64,000 bases of DNA. It comes from Zygnema cylindricum (taxonomy: Eukaryota; Streptophyta; Zygnematophyceae; Zygnematales; Zygnemataceae). This document shows positions 33,230 to 45,139 of the stretch, piece after piece. The stretch's first letter is position 1, and each line of letters opens with the position of its first letter. The DNA lies in the NCBI GenBank assembly GCA_037447655.1, contig JBBHKE010000620.1, forward strand, positions 124,001 to 188,000. The letters are read 5' to 3'. Position numbers and translations under genes: made by a program. The notes under the pieces are model-generated. The model did no database searches. It worked only from the letters and a program-made list of their open reading frames with translations, and was not told the DNA's origin.

Positions 33230-33912
33230 CAAACCCCATACTTACTCGGAAGCAGTTAATAGTCCGAAACATATTAGATGGCTGACAGCCATTAATGACG
33301 AGATATATTCCATTATAGAATCAAACACATGGGAGCTGGTGGATTGCCTCCCAGCAAAAAGCCGATAGGAAGCAAGTGCGTATTTAAGTTGAAACTCAAT
33401 CCAGATAACACTAGCGAGCGATAGAAAGCCTGGTTAGTAGCAAAGGGGTTCACACACAAGGAGGGAATTGATTATGAGGAGACCTTTGCCCTGGTTGTTA
33501 GATTTCCCTATGTCCGAATAATACTTAGTCTACCGGCAGCGAAAGACATGGAAGTGCACCAGATAGACATAAAAACTCCCTTCTTACCAGATAATTAGAA
33601 AAATATATCTGCATGCGACAACCGGAGGGATTTGTGAAGAAAAGAGGAAAAAATAAGGTGTGCAGATTAATAAAATCTCTATATGTACTAAACCAAGCTC
33701 CACGCCAATGGAACAAGAAACTAGATGAGTTTTTCACGAGTTTGGGATATATCCGAATCAGTTCGGATCATGCCATCTATATATTTGAGGATGAGGAAGG
33801 TATAATTTTCATTCCCATATATGTTGATGATATGTTTCTTTTGAGAAAATCAGTGGAGAAAATTAATAAATTGAAAAATGATCTAAAGAGTAGATTTGAA
33901 AAAAAAGACTAA
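33230..33912 (+). pseudogene. Copia reverse transcriptase (broken)
   Basis: The N-terminal block (ESNTWELVDCLP) holds stops and shifts. 33613-33912 is open: MRQPEGFVKKRGKNKVCRLI, NQAPRQWNKKLDEFFTSLGY, then the catalytic box YVDD in PIYVDDMFLL. A TAG interrupts AFLPDN before LEKYICM at about 33597. Confidence 0.85.
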
Positions 33913-33930
33913 GGGGAGGCAAAGTATATT

Positions 33931-34808
33931 ATGGGAATTCAAATAAAGAGGGATATAGAGAAGAAAAAAATAAGACTAACTCAAAAATTAGCAATAGGAA
34001 ATATGCTTGAAAAAAATCAAATTGATAAAGCAAATAGTTGTACGACTCCAATGGATTTTAAAAAGGAAAATGATGAGAGCTCAAAAAAGGGGGTTTTGAT
34101 TTTGGATAATCAGTTAGAACTTGAGGAAAGCAAGTTTATGCAAACTATTTCATACAGACAGGTTGTCGCTAGTTTGATCTATTTTATGAACTGTATTCGT
34201 CCTGATATATAGTAACAGCTATGAGGGTGTTAAGTAGGAGTCTAAATGATCCTAGGAAAAAAAATTGGGAAGCAGCCAAAAGGGTCATGCGATACTTGAT
34301 AGGAACGAGAGATCTCGTTACATTTGGGAGGGATAATACTAACATCACCACTTAGAGTGATGCCAGTTATGGGGATGCTTCAATGAGGAGGTGTACTTTT
34401 GGGTATGTGTTGTATGTTGGGAATGTGGCTTTTTGTTGGAGTAGCAAGCAACAAAAGGTGATTTCTCAGTCTACCATGGAGGTTGAATATATGGCCTCTT
34501 GTTCATCGGTGAAAGAATTAATGTGGGTGAAATCTTTGCTCCAAGAACTTCAATATATGAAGAATAGAGTGCAAAAGATATTTTGTGATAATCAAGCGCC
34601 AATTGCAATTGCAGCAAATCCGAAGTATCATTTTAAAGCAAAACATATAGATATATGCTTTGTTAGACAAAAGGTTGAGAATAAAATAACTTGTTTAGAA
34701 TATAGACTAGATGGAGAAACGGTGGCAAATATGATGACTAAGCCAGTTCCTTCTCCCAAATTGATTTTTTGTAAGGAGAAGTGTGGACTGAAAGAAAAGA
34801 TAGACTAG
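33931..34808 (+). pseudogene. Copia RT tail and RNase H (broken)
   Basis: 33931-34212: MGIQIKRDIEKKKIRLTQKL, then SYRQVVASLIYFMNCIRPDI before a stop. 34383-34808: RNase H with RRCTFGYVLYVGNVAFCWSS, then a C-terminal FCDNQAPIAIA block and a histidine (KYHFKAKHIDI). It is followed directly by the polypurine tract. Confidence 0.85.
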
Positions 34809-34821
34809 AAAATAAGGGGAG

Positions 34822-35940
34822 TGTTGAAAAACATATTTTATATTTTATCTCTTTTGTTAGTCTATGGTCATTCTAGAGTTATGATAATTGTCATAGTCAC
34901 TAAGAACTAGCAGGCAAACATAACTGCCTTAGGCAGATGAGAAGACGAGCAAAAGGCGTAGCTCTTGCAATAACATAGGCTGTCACGACCATGATTTTAT
35001 CTTGTGACCTCCCGGATGACAGCCGTACACATTAGCTGTACGTCTTATCTAATAGGTCTTAATATGTTGTTCTATATATTGTAATAGTTAAAGATATAAA
35101 AAATTACTCGGCGATACATTTCATTTAGCAACTTACGAAATGAACATTCGAAGGTACAATACCGCAAGAAATATTGAAATGCACGAAATGAACGAAACGA
35201 AATTTCATTTCAACAGAAAAAATCAAATGACGTTCACGATTGACGGCTTATAGTGGAGTCGGAATTTCAACGCTCAACACATATTGACAACCGTAGAAAT
35301 TCAACAATCAACACGGAACGACGGTCGTAAAATTTCAACGGTCAACAAAGATTATTCGACGCACTGTCAAGATCAACGGCCAACATTGATCATTGAATTA
35401 CAAACAAACGGCACGTGTGAGTACTGGCATACCAAAAAGACCTTTTTGTTAACAATTCGCCAAAGTGGAGGAAAACAAACACGTGGCACCATCCTAAAGG
35501 ATACTAGAGAAAAAAGGGACAAAAAGGCGACAACTTATTTGCCACGTGGCAGACCGAGAGTGGTGCCAAATATTTCCATACTTAAAGTACGGCGGCTACC
35601 GTACTTTGTATGTAAATTATGTAGTCTATGGTAATTTGATTCATATAGAAGAGCTATGTGTAGGTTCTTAGGAGTTTGACATTTTTGAAAGCCCTCTCTC
35701 CTAGAGGCCATCTGTATAAATTTGTTGTCTTTCAAGAGCCATAACTTAATGCTCACGTGAGGAAATTCAGTGATTCTTTTTGGTGCGCACTCAAAGGATT
35801 ATAAGCTACACATAGGTGTAGTTGGTCAAATTTTTTGCGTGCCTGGGTGGCAATTATTCATTGCCAAATTCAAAAAGTGCAAATATTATCCTAGAGGCTT
35901 TATATAAGATGGACATTTTGTGGACCAATGGAGGTCACAG
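34822..35940 (+). repeat. 3' LTR of the 31-36 kb copia element
   Basis: Starts TGTTGAAAAACAT right after the polypurine tract AAATAAGGGGAG. It has G-box motifs at 35480-35487 and 35542-35550, a TATAAA at 35715, and an 8-bp inverted repeat (GGCTGTCA at 34978 and TGACAGCC at about 35017). The 3' end is placed where similarity to the 5' LTR stops. Confidence 0.8.
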
Positions 35941-36359
35941 TATAACACCTTCTAGGTCTAGTCGTGGACCCTTAATCCCTCTCATTTGTCCAAGGCCTCG
36001 GGTTTGCTGTTGATCGTTATGTTGAGGTCCATCTGTCTAAACCAGCGTGGGGGGGAATACATCATCACCAATTTCAACCTATAAACAAATACCTATACTA
36101 TCTCCTACCACACTAAGAGGGACAACTTCTCAATTTTTACTGTTTCCATCCCCTTTACAACCTTCTCTAAAGACCACAATGTGCGTTTTTTAAATCCCAT
36201 TCATATTTTATGGTCCATTCCGGCATATACTATTGCCAAATGTGCTCCTTCTAGTCATACATCAACATCCTCTCACTGGACAATAACCTTGCCTACTCAC
36301 AGCTGGCACCATTGAACAAATTGTTTATAACAGATAGATGTCATTTATTGTTTAGGTCA
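35941..36359. other. Spacer between the copia 3' LTR and the gypsy element
   Basis: No frame of note. It may include degraded gypsy gag/protease sequence or its leader. A G-run lies at about 36048. Confidence 0.35.
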
Positions 36360-39300
36360 ATCGCTAATCACAGATGAACAATTGGCTTTTGCACACACTA
36401 TGGAAGCGATGACCATTAAAAGTTTGGAACCTCCTAAATTGAAATTTGGTGTTAATTTGAACATGACTTATCTACAAAAAATGATTATTCGGAATATCCA
36501 CGCCTTTGCTTTCTCTTTGAATGATCTCGATCGCCATACAACCTATAAAATGTGAATAGATGTGGAAGACGACCATTCCATTTTCAAACCAAAACATCGC
36601 TTATATGAATGGGAATGGGAACAAGTGGATAAACGTTGCTTTGTATTGGAGAAAGTTGGCATCATTTATCGATTGAACGTTACTTTTGCAGCACTCACTA
36701 TAATACCTTGAAAAAAAAGATGCAGATGGAAATTTTAGAGTCCATGGAATATGTCGTAATTATCGCGAACTCAATTCCAAAACCATAAAGGATCGAAATC
36801 CGATGCCATTAGCAAAAGGGAATATTTGATATCGTAGGAGGCGCTAAATAATTTAGCATTCACCATTTGCGACAAGGGTTTAACCAGATTGAGATAGAGG
36901 AGAAAGACGTACAAAAAACCGCCTTTTGGGGAAGCGATGGTCAATGGGAATTGTTTGTGATGTTTTTTGGACTTAAGAACACCCCTGCAGTTTTTCGAAA
37001 AGTGATGGATTCAATTTTAGGTGGTTGCAAGTTTGCGAGATATTATATCGAGCACTTGATTATCGCCTCGGCAACAATTAAAGATCACGCAACTCATATC
37101 GAATGGGTCCTATTTGAATTAAAGTAGGTCGATTAAAATGTCATCCAGCAAAATGTACTTTTGGGTCTAACGGTGTGCCTTACCTTAGAGATTTCATTTT
37201 TTCCAAGCGAATCACACCGCTCGAAGCAAAAACCGAGGCAATTAGCAAATTACTGACCTCCCGTTGATCTCTCAATTCCTCGCGCCTTCCTTGGATTGGC
37301 CAATTACTATTGCAAATTTGTCTCGAGTTTTAGTATAGTCGCTGCACCATTGAACGATCAGCTCAAGAAAAAAGTTCCTTTCGTATAGGGAACTGATCAG
37401 ATTTCAGCTTTTCAAAAGTTGAAAAATGCCCTCTTTAGTTCTCTTATCCTCCGACCTCCTAATAACAAATTACCTTTATGCATACAAACAGACTTTTAAA
37501 AGCCTAGCATTGCGCCCATTTTAACTTAGCAAGAACTAACAGAAGATGAATGCGTGGTAGCTTACACAAGTAAAAGTAATAATCGTGCTGAGTCAAACTA
37601 TAATAGTTATGAACGAAAATGTCTAGCGACAGTTTGGGGTATCATACACTTTCTTAATTATCTTTACGGAAAACCGTTTACGCTTTTAACCGACCATCAG
37701 CCCTTACATTGGCTAATGACAAACAATAAGCTCATGGGAAAATTAGCGTGATAGGCATTAATTTTACAAGAATACGACGTGGAAATAATTCACCATCCAG
37801 GATTACTTAGTCTAAACGTTGAAGACATTTCCCGAATTCCTTTGCCACAGACCAGAGACAACGAAGTTCGACAAATTTTGATGACAACAACGTAGCAACA
37901 ATGTCTGCAGAGTTCTATATCACACAATCTCTAGCTTCGCTTCCCAATTCTCGTTTTGCCGTAGATCTATGACAAGACGGACCACTAATTCTTTTCCTAT
38001 ACTCACAAGTTTTCTAAACAGACACTACATCTGATGAGAAAGAAAGAGTTAAAAAAAGAGCTAAAAAATATCTTTCGTTAGGTGGATCGCTTGTCTGATT
38101 ATTAGCAAATGGTATTCATAGACACGTGTTTGGTCCAACCAAGCGCCATTTACTGATCGAACAAATTCACAACGAGCTTAATTAGTATGGGACCAATCGC
38201 ACCTTAAGCTTGTTGCACGGTCGCTATTGGTGGTCTGATATGCAATCTAACGTCGCAGCGGTATTACCCAATTGTGCAATATGTGATCATTTCTGTACCT
38301 CTTTTAGCAAACTGCAGATTACCCTCCAACCATTATCCATCAAGGGGTAATTTTACCCCCTTTCGCTATCTAATAGGGGGAAACATTATATAATGATCAT
38401 GATTTAAAACTTTAGCAAATGGGTTGAAATAGTAGCGTTACCACATAAAACTGCAAAACTCACTAGCGCAAGTTTTAAAAAACATGTTATTATGAGATAC
38501 AGAGCTCCACCCGAAGTCCTTATAGATCAAAGGACTCAATTCCGAGGAGAATTCCAATACACATTAGATGATGGGCTCATACACCACTATCAAACCAGCC
38601 AAGATCATCCACACGCTCATAGAGCGAGTAGTACAAACCTTCAAGCGAGCATTAGGCAAGCACTAATTGGAGAAACATTTCACGTTATAGGACAAGTCGC
38701 TAGGCTACATTGCCATGGGGTATCGAATGTTGGTTCAAGCGAGCTTTGATAGTTTAAGTCGATATTATATCTTTTTTGGGCGTCAAACCTTTTAGGGTAG
38801 AAATATCTAGAAAGCTGAAAGATTTTCGCTTCCCTTGCTGTCAAACGCGGTTTTTCTATAAAACTAACTAACTAGTCGCTAGTTTCGCCTGCAAGATGCC
38901 TATGGCTTTTGTCCACATGCAAATTGCCCAACAAGGAGATATTTTCGGCTTTGGGACGACTGGCAGCGGCAGTTATCGGCCCTAGCAGAAGCCTTATCGG
39001 GTGGGAGATTATGTCTATTTGGGGTGACAATCCTTCAACACCTTGGACATGGATGTCTCGGCCCATTTTTTCCGTATCATCGAAGTTGACGAGAATGGCA
39101 TGCTCGAACTTGTAAGAGCGGACACGCAAACTTGTTTCTGGAGCATTCAAACAATTCTGCTCCGTGCTATTTGTAGGATCTCTCTCACAATATGGATCCG
39201 ATGTGTATGCCCATCACTGAGGGTACAAAATGCACACTTTGCAACCGAGCGGACGAAGAAACATTTATGCTCCTATGCGACCATTGCAATCAGGGATTTC

Positions 39301-39410
39301 AGATAGAGTGTTTAGTCCTTCCATTCATGGCGTTTCCAGATGGGCATAGGTTTTGTCACGGATGCCGAGAGTTGTTGGTTGTATTGGCCAACTCTTCAGC
39401 AAGCTAAAGA
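36360..39410 (+). mobile_element. Ty3/gypsy polyprotein relic (RT, RNase H, integrase, PHD-like module)
   Basis: 36700-37127 is RT (RQGFNQIEIEEKDVQKTAFW, FGLKNTPAVFRKVMD). The YxDD box reads YIEH, so both catalytic Asp are lost. 37554-37751 is RNase H (NNRAESNYNSYERKCLATVW, TDHQPLHWL). The integrase zinc region (about 38150-38290) has a histidine pair and NCAICDH; its core includes APPEVLIDQRTQFRGEF (38492-38749). A VGDYV-type end follows at about 39001, and a PHD-like finger at 39192-39407. Domain order RT-RNase H-integrase is gypsy. Many stops and shifts: not functional. Confidence 0.87.
39192..39407 (+). pseudogene. PHD-finger-like module at the gypsy C-terminus
   Basis: The frame holds C-x2-C (CTLC), C-x2-C (CDHC), a Cys in FQIEC, and C-x2-C (CHGC), with PHD-like spacing and the D-H-C-N-x-G-F context (LLCDHCNQGFQIEC). 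The zinc-ligand His of the canonical Cys4-His-Cys3 pattern reads Gln. PHD fingers bind histone H3 tails. It follows the integrase end (VRADTQT, about 39115-39135) after one frame shift and one stop, and precedes the polypurine-like run at 39412, so it belongs to the element. Confidence 0.65.
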
Positions 39411-39644
39411 GCTTGGGGGGGGGAAAAATTGAGCCTCCAAGCTTCCTATCTCACCCTAACTTTATTTTTCTTCTGATATGCTTCTTTGTTGGTTGTTGTC
39501 TAACACATTTCTGCCACCAATTTATTGTTATGATTATGAGTTTTTTGCTCATTTCTTATCCTTTTGCTGCTAGCTGGTTGTGTTTTATGTTTACCATCTC
39601 TTTTGTCACATGCATAACTACTTTCATTCTTTATCCCGTCGGCC

Positions 39645-40140
39645 ATTTAAATGCATGTAAATGGTCCTTTATGAACGACGCCACACTAATTTGAACCTTG
39701 GTTTGGTGGTGACAAGTCGGTAGATATGTTCGTCAGGCACCTCGAAACCGGGGAACAAATTTGATTTCGTATGTTTATTAGTTAGGTGTTGGAATATCTG
39801 CGAACAAATTTAAGTTGCCGTCCAGACGATTGGTGACTTGAAACGTCAACGTGAAAATGTGTCTAAACCATCGGGAATTTGAAAGCGCATCTACAGGCAC
39901 AAAGGGTGGAGAGGAATAAGACCTAGATGCAGATTGCACACAATGACGCTAATTGGTCCATTTTAAGTCCTGGACCCTTGGGGGTCTCACGCATGCACAC
40001 GTAGCGTAGAATGGGTTTTTATCCATAGGCTGTAGAATTTGTAACGCAAGGCATGTGATTCTGGTCTCTTATTGACCAAAACCAAAATAGGCATTGATAA
40101 CTACATAGATCTCTTGTATACAAGTTAGGTTAAGCGCTCA
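39645..40140 (+). repeat. Gypsy LTR-like repeat, copy 2 (probable 3' LTR part)
   Basis: Matches 30868-31363 along its length and ends at the same GCGCTCA. A run of G (GCTTGGGGGGGGGAAAAA, about 39410) just after the PHD-like frame is a plausible polypurine tract, so the LTR may begin near 39430. The match to copy 1 is clear only from 39645. Confidence 0.6.
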
Positions 40141-40780
40141 GGTGCAGGTTGGATACTTGGTTAAATTTAGACAAATTCTCAACTCACAATTTCAAGAGCA
40201 GAGGAATTCTTTTGGGAGATTTGACCTTAGATCTCGGTTTTTACATGTAAAATTTTCAAGATAGCTTAAGTGGCTATTTTTTTTGCCACTAACTCTTATG
40301 TTGCCTAGCTGTTACTCTTCTTTCTCATAAATCTGCCTTGCAATTTAATCTACACGGCCCACGTCGAGGCCTAACTGGTTTCCCTTCATTTTCTCTCTCA
40401 TTCAATCAACTGGATCGTTGCCTCCGCCTTCTCTTTTACGTTGTTGTTAAAACTTTTGCTTATGATTGGACAGTCTTGTCTTTGCTTGTGCGGTTCGCTT
40501 GGTGATAGTAGATGAGGGTTGACATTCATTATTTGTTTAGAGTACCGCTAAATGTGGTTATCTTAGATTTGCTCGTGGTATGTTATATTTTCAGTTTATG
40601 TGTCGTGACATTTATATTGTTTATTTATTAATTAAACTCTTGTAAGGAATATAAATTGACTAAGGTGCCTAGTGGCTATCCTTTGGCTTAATGTGACATG
40701 ACAACTTTCATATTTTTTTTCATGTTATTTACTATCCCATTTTTTATATGATGTTTTTTACTTTTTCTCTTCCTCTACAG
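40141..40780. other. AT-rich spacer
   Basis: No coding frame of note and no repeat partner in the window that I can see. Confidence 0.4.
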
Positions 40781-40789
40781 AGTAATTAA

Positions 40790-43112
40790 AAGCAAGGAGA
40801 TGGTGGGTCGAGAGGGTGGCCATAGTAAGAGGTATTAGATATACTACTAATACGGTTTCTACTTCAGGCTTTGGTAGGTGAAATGCGGCGGTAATGAAAC
40901 CATAACTGGGTAGGGAAAAGAAGGAAATGGCATGGGTGACCTTTGTTCACCAATAATTACTCGAGGATTTTTATCGATTCAAACAGGCGGGTATGAAACT
41001 TTCTACGATAATTGTACAAGAGATGGCGTACGACATCATTATACGTTTGAAAGAGGAGCATGCGCATGAATTTTTTGTCAAATTCAGATGTGAAAGGACT
41101 ACTTGGATTACAAAAAAATTGATCCAAAGGTTTCATGAGAAACACAACATCGTCACCCGTGCCCAAAAGGGCAAATCACAATGTTGTACGAGAAAAGAGG
41201 AGCACATTGACAAAACCGTGGCGTATCACTTGGGGGTTCTAAAAAAGGGATTTATTTCAGGTAAGGCTTGTATTTTATTGCCATCTATGTTATTGTAACG
41301 TTTTTCTTGTGTCAAATTTTTTGCTTTTATCGTACTTAATGTACTTGGTTTTGCTTACTCAATTTTTTTTTATTGTTGTTGTCTTTATTGTGTGGACTCG
41401 GTGAGTTTGACGAAGATTCAGTAGTGAATATGGATGAGACCCACTTCATATTGAATATGGACATTAGGCTTCCGTGGCGAAGAAGTGGTGAAGTACGCGG
41501 ACGTTGCGGGTGGGAGCAAATCCATGAATTTGATGGTGCGTCTCATTGGAGGGGTGAATGGACGGATTGAATCACCCATGCTTATTTTCACAAACCATAC
41601 TACAAGTTACCCGATTCAAATTCTTCTCGACAATAATCCAAGTATATATCCATTGTCATTTTTATCCATTTTTCATGATATTGGTTGTTTTTCATATCTT
41701 TCGACTTTTTTTTCTTTCATTTCTTCATTCTGACCCTTTCTTGTTTCGACTTTCTATAATATCCCCTCTCTCCGCTCTCCCTCTTTTCCCTCTTGTCCAT
41801 TCTTCTCCCCTCATCTTTTTCATCCCCTTTCTCCCACTTTCCCTCAATAATGATTTTTACTCTAATGCCCTTTTTTTTCCATATAAAATAAGTGTGTGCT
41901 ATCGCAACCATCAAAAGGGATGGAAAGACAAGAGTGTTTTCCCCCAAAGGTTTGAGGACAAGTATCAAGCCGATCACTATGGTCGAGAAAAAATATTGTT
42001 CCTTGATAATTGCGGAGGATATAATATGTCCGAGGAGATAAACCGCGTTTTAGTTGCCAAAATTACGATTTTACACTTCTTTCCACTAGTTGCTCCTCAC
42101 TAGGTGCAACCAGCGGATTCGTTAATAATAAAAAAATAAATTAGATTAGGAGTAGGAAGTGGGAAAGTTAGAAGATGTCGGGGGTTTGTAATAAACAATG
42201 GTTACAACTGTTGTTTTTCGTGCGACACTGGGCAATAATTCCAATTCAGTACTATACCGATTTCTGCTTCACGCGAAATCGAATCGTACCCACTTTGATC
42301 CGCGATATTTTAAGGTACACTATTTTGGGTGGGTTTGTGTTTAGCGCCTCTACAAGTGCATTATTGTAGGCGTATTATTGTAGGCTGTCAGGTTAGACAC
42401 GTGGCATTCATTCATTGGACTGTCGCTTAGATTCTTTGCATGCTCTTAGGCTTAAGTAGTTCGTTTTTGCAAACTTAGAATTATCATTCACAAAGGCAAG
42501 AAAAGTAACAAGGCTTTATTGATAGGGACAGATTGTCTGATTTACATCTTTTGTTTTTACTCCTATTTTATAATGGATTCTTAAAAGCCTTTCCTATCTT
42601 GTTTTACATGTGAATGCCTATTACTTTCTCTCTCCTATTTTGTCTAATTCTCTGCACTTAATCTGAGTCTGGACTTGAGTTTCCTCTGCTGGATTATACC
42701 ACCGTGGTCCCAAGTTTCTTCTTGGTTACCGGAAATGGCAGACTCCGGATTTCAACAACCCTCTAGTCGAGGTTGGTCCGGAAAGTTATTAGGACCGAGG
42801 AAAAGGTTTTTTCTTGAATTGCCTAGGGACTCAATCTAAGAAGTTAACTTCCTAAAAGAAAAGGATGGGATGGGATATGCGAGGATAGATATGACACAAT
42901 GTGGGTTGTCATTAAACAATATGAGATGGGAGGAGGGAATGCTTACAAAACAATTGCAATGTTTCATCGACAAACACCGAAACCATTTTCACGGCGAGGA
43001 AGTGCCATCTCACTTAGCAAGGGCACGGGAAATTCTCGAAATTTTTCAAGACGCCGAAGCTCAAGAAGTCGAGGTTAGGCACAAACAATTGATAGATGGA
43101 GACGAATATTAA
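40790..43112 (+). mobile_element. CENP-B/pogo-like DDE transposase relic, probably with introns
   Basis: 40993-41260 looks like the N-terminal helical region (KEEHAHEFFVKFRCERTTWI). 41400-41650 holds the first catalytic Asp (VVNMDETHFILNMD), then the DDE_1-type block KYADVAGGSKSMNLMVRLIG and PMLIFTNHTTSYPIQ. 41890-42130 continues it after a gap of low-complexity sequence: NHQKGWKDKSVFPQRFEDKY, FLDNCGGYN (second Asp), and VQPADS after a stop. 42870-43112 may be the C-terminus. The gaps at 41260-41390 and 41650-41890 have GT/AG edges and could be introns, but I could not make every phase agree. No terminal inverted repeats found. Confidence 0.65.
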
Positions 43113-44195
43113 GCCTTTGCTAATGCCTAAGTATACTCGTAATTTTTTTTTGGTAGACTATGGAGTGTAGGAGTGACGTTGTTTTGTAGTTTTTGTTGCC
43201 TTTCGCTTGTCTTAAATGTTTTTAAAATGTAAGGAGTGTAAGGATTTAGGAGTAAGGAGTTATCATACAATAATTAAAAAGTAATACGTATTGGATTTAA
43301 CTTCAATCTCTGGTAAGTCAATTCGTCGCTAAGTATTTAGCGATGAACCTTACTCGTTGCTGTAAAAAATTGTTACCACGGAAATCACGTAACTATGGAC
43401 GCCAACAACTGATGGTGAAAAAAATGATTCACTATTTTTTTGTACGATGTAAAATTCGAAAAGTTACACGTGGAATATTTTTGTATACCACGTCGGATAA
43501 TTTTCAAAAATACGCCACGTCAAATTTTAAAAGGTATAACGTCACTTCAAATGATAATTGAAATAACAAAGTACCACGGGAAATTTAAAATTGAGATAGT
43601 ATCCAGGAAATCGAGTGTAACTCAGCTAAACTTTGAAATTACAATTCTTGGTTTCAAACTTAGTAAGAAAAATTCAAATTTCTTATTTTGAATGTTTCAA
43701 TTTGATATAGCTTAGTTCGTTATGTTCAAGGAAGAACTGTGTTAGTTTAGAAAGTATATCATTACCATTGTAAGAAGTAGAAAACATCAGATTAGTTTAC
43801 ATTCTATGTTAACATTCATTTTTATTTTAACGAAATTTCATTTGCTTTGAGTTTTGTGTAAGTCTAAATGTGAATATTGATGTGTAAATCTGATAAAGTT
43901 TAATCTGAATTTTTAAGAAGGTTATTATGGTCAAAAGGGAAGTAATTATCTAAATGTTAGTAAGATAAATTGACTTCAAAGATTGACATCTGATTTCTTT
44001 AAAGCTGGAAGTCTTTAACAAATTTCAAGGGGACAGGTTATTTGTCCAAGGTATGTTTCAGATAAAAGTTGAGACTTAAGAATTCAAGATACTTTGAAAT
44101 AATTTGTTGGTAATGAATTTGTGAGAGTGTTGCATAGGCAATTGAAGGTTGCTTAGCTGTAAGTGATCAGTCAAGATGGACGATTAAAGTTTATA
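43113..44195. other. Region that should hold the 5' LTR of the next copia element
   Basis: AT-rich, no coding frame. The primer site at 44196 implies an LTR ending just before it. A possible start is TGTGTTAGTTTAG near 43739, but no matching 3' LTR is preserved, so I do not delimit it. Confidence 0.4.
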
Positions 44196-44209
44196 GGTTA
44201 TGGGCCCAC
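44196..44209 (+). other. Primer-binding site, anticodon region of tRNA-iMet
   Basis: GGTTATGGGCCCAC, identical to the site at 32192, just before the gag region (NCLYLMDLTICL frame). Confidence 0.8.
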
Positions 44210-44214
44210 GCCCT

Positions 44215-45030
44215 AAACTGCCTGTATTTAATGGATCTAACTATCTGTTTAAAAGACACAATTATGGAAGGACACCTCGAGGAGAAAGAAATTCTTCATG
44301 TGAAGGATAAATCATTTAGAAAGATATCATCAGGATCAAGTGATGAATGATCTAAACCGATGGAAAATACAAAAGTAAGAAATTTTATTTATCAAAATAT
44401 GTGTGAAGATATTGGTATGTCTTTTATTTGGTTCAAGTATGCTAGTGATATTTGGAATGAACTAGAGGAATTGTATCAAGTGTCAAATTTACAGCAACGA
44501 ATTGTGATAGATCAGAGTATTTAGAATTACAAGTATACAGGAGGATCCATGATTGGATATATTGATGGATTTCATAAATTGTATACGGAAGCTGCAAGAG
44601 CAAGAAAATTGTATAAAGCTGATGAGCATGTTTTTCAGTAAGTATGTTGTTTACCTCCAGAATATAGGTGTGTGTTGCAGCAATTACAAATGCACAAACA
44701 AGAAAATTAGAAATGGTCACATACTGTAGGTTTGATTCTAGTTGATGAGTCAAATTTACACTTAAGGGGAGGTGGTCTATCAGTTCAGGCTCTGTCATCT
44801 CAATCTCACAAACCGTCATTTCAATCTCATAAACCAAAAATTACTTATCAAGGAAGCTATGATGAACCAAAGGACAAGAATTGTTAGTATTGTCGTAAAC
44901 CAAGACATTTCAATCGAAACTGTTATTTGTGTGGCATCATTTCCAGAGGAGTTTAGTTCCATGTCTAAAACTAGTGAAGACTCATCAGTTTCTGGATGGA
45001 TCATGGATTCAAGAGCATTTGCTAATATGT
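44215..45030 (+). pseudogene. Copia gag and protease remnant
   Basis: Gag helices (FIWFKYASDIWNELEELYQV, GGSMIGYIDGFHKLYTEAAR), a zinc knuckle near 44890-44930 (YCRKPRHFNRNC; the first Cys is lost to a stop), and the protease site, where D-S-G-A reads DSRAFANM. At least four in-frame stops. Confidence 0.8.
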
Positions 45031-45139
45031 GAAAGATAAAGAAATTTTTGTTTCTTTTCAAGAAATAGCACCAACAAAAAATTATTGCGGTAATCGAACA
45101 AGTGAGCTATCTACAACAAAAGGATAAGTTTTTTTACAT

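Larger units (their letters stand above)
31364..35940 (+). mobile_element. Copia element with internal deletion (LTR-gag-RT-RNase H-LTR)
   Basis: Layout: truncated 5' LTR (31364-32190), primer site (32192-32205), gag (about 32410-33113), RT (33230-33912), RNase H (33931-34805), polypurine tract (34809-34821) and 3' LTR (34822 to ~35940). Protease and integrase are missing: gag passes almost directly into the start of RT (HTYSEAVNSPKHIRWLTAIN). There are several stops and frame shifts. The 5' LTR lacks about the first 315 bp seen in the 3' LTR. Confidence 0.85.
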
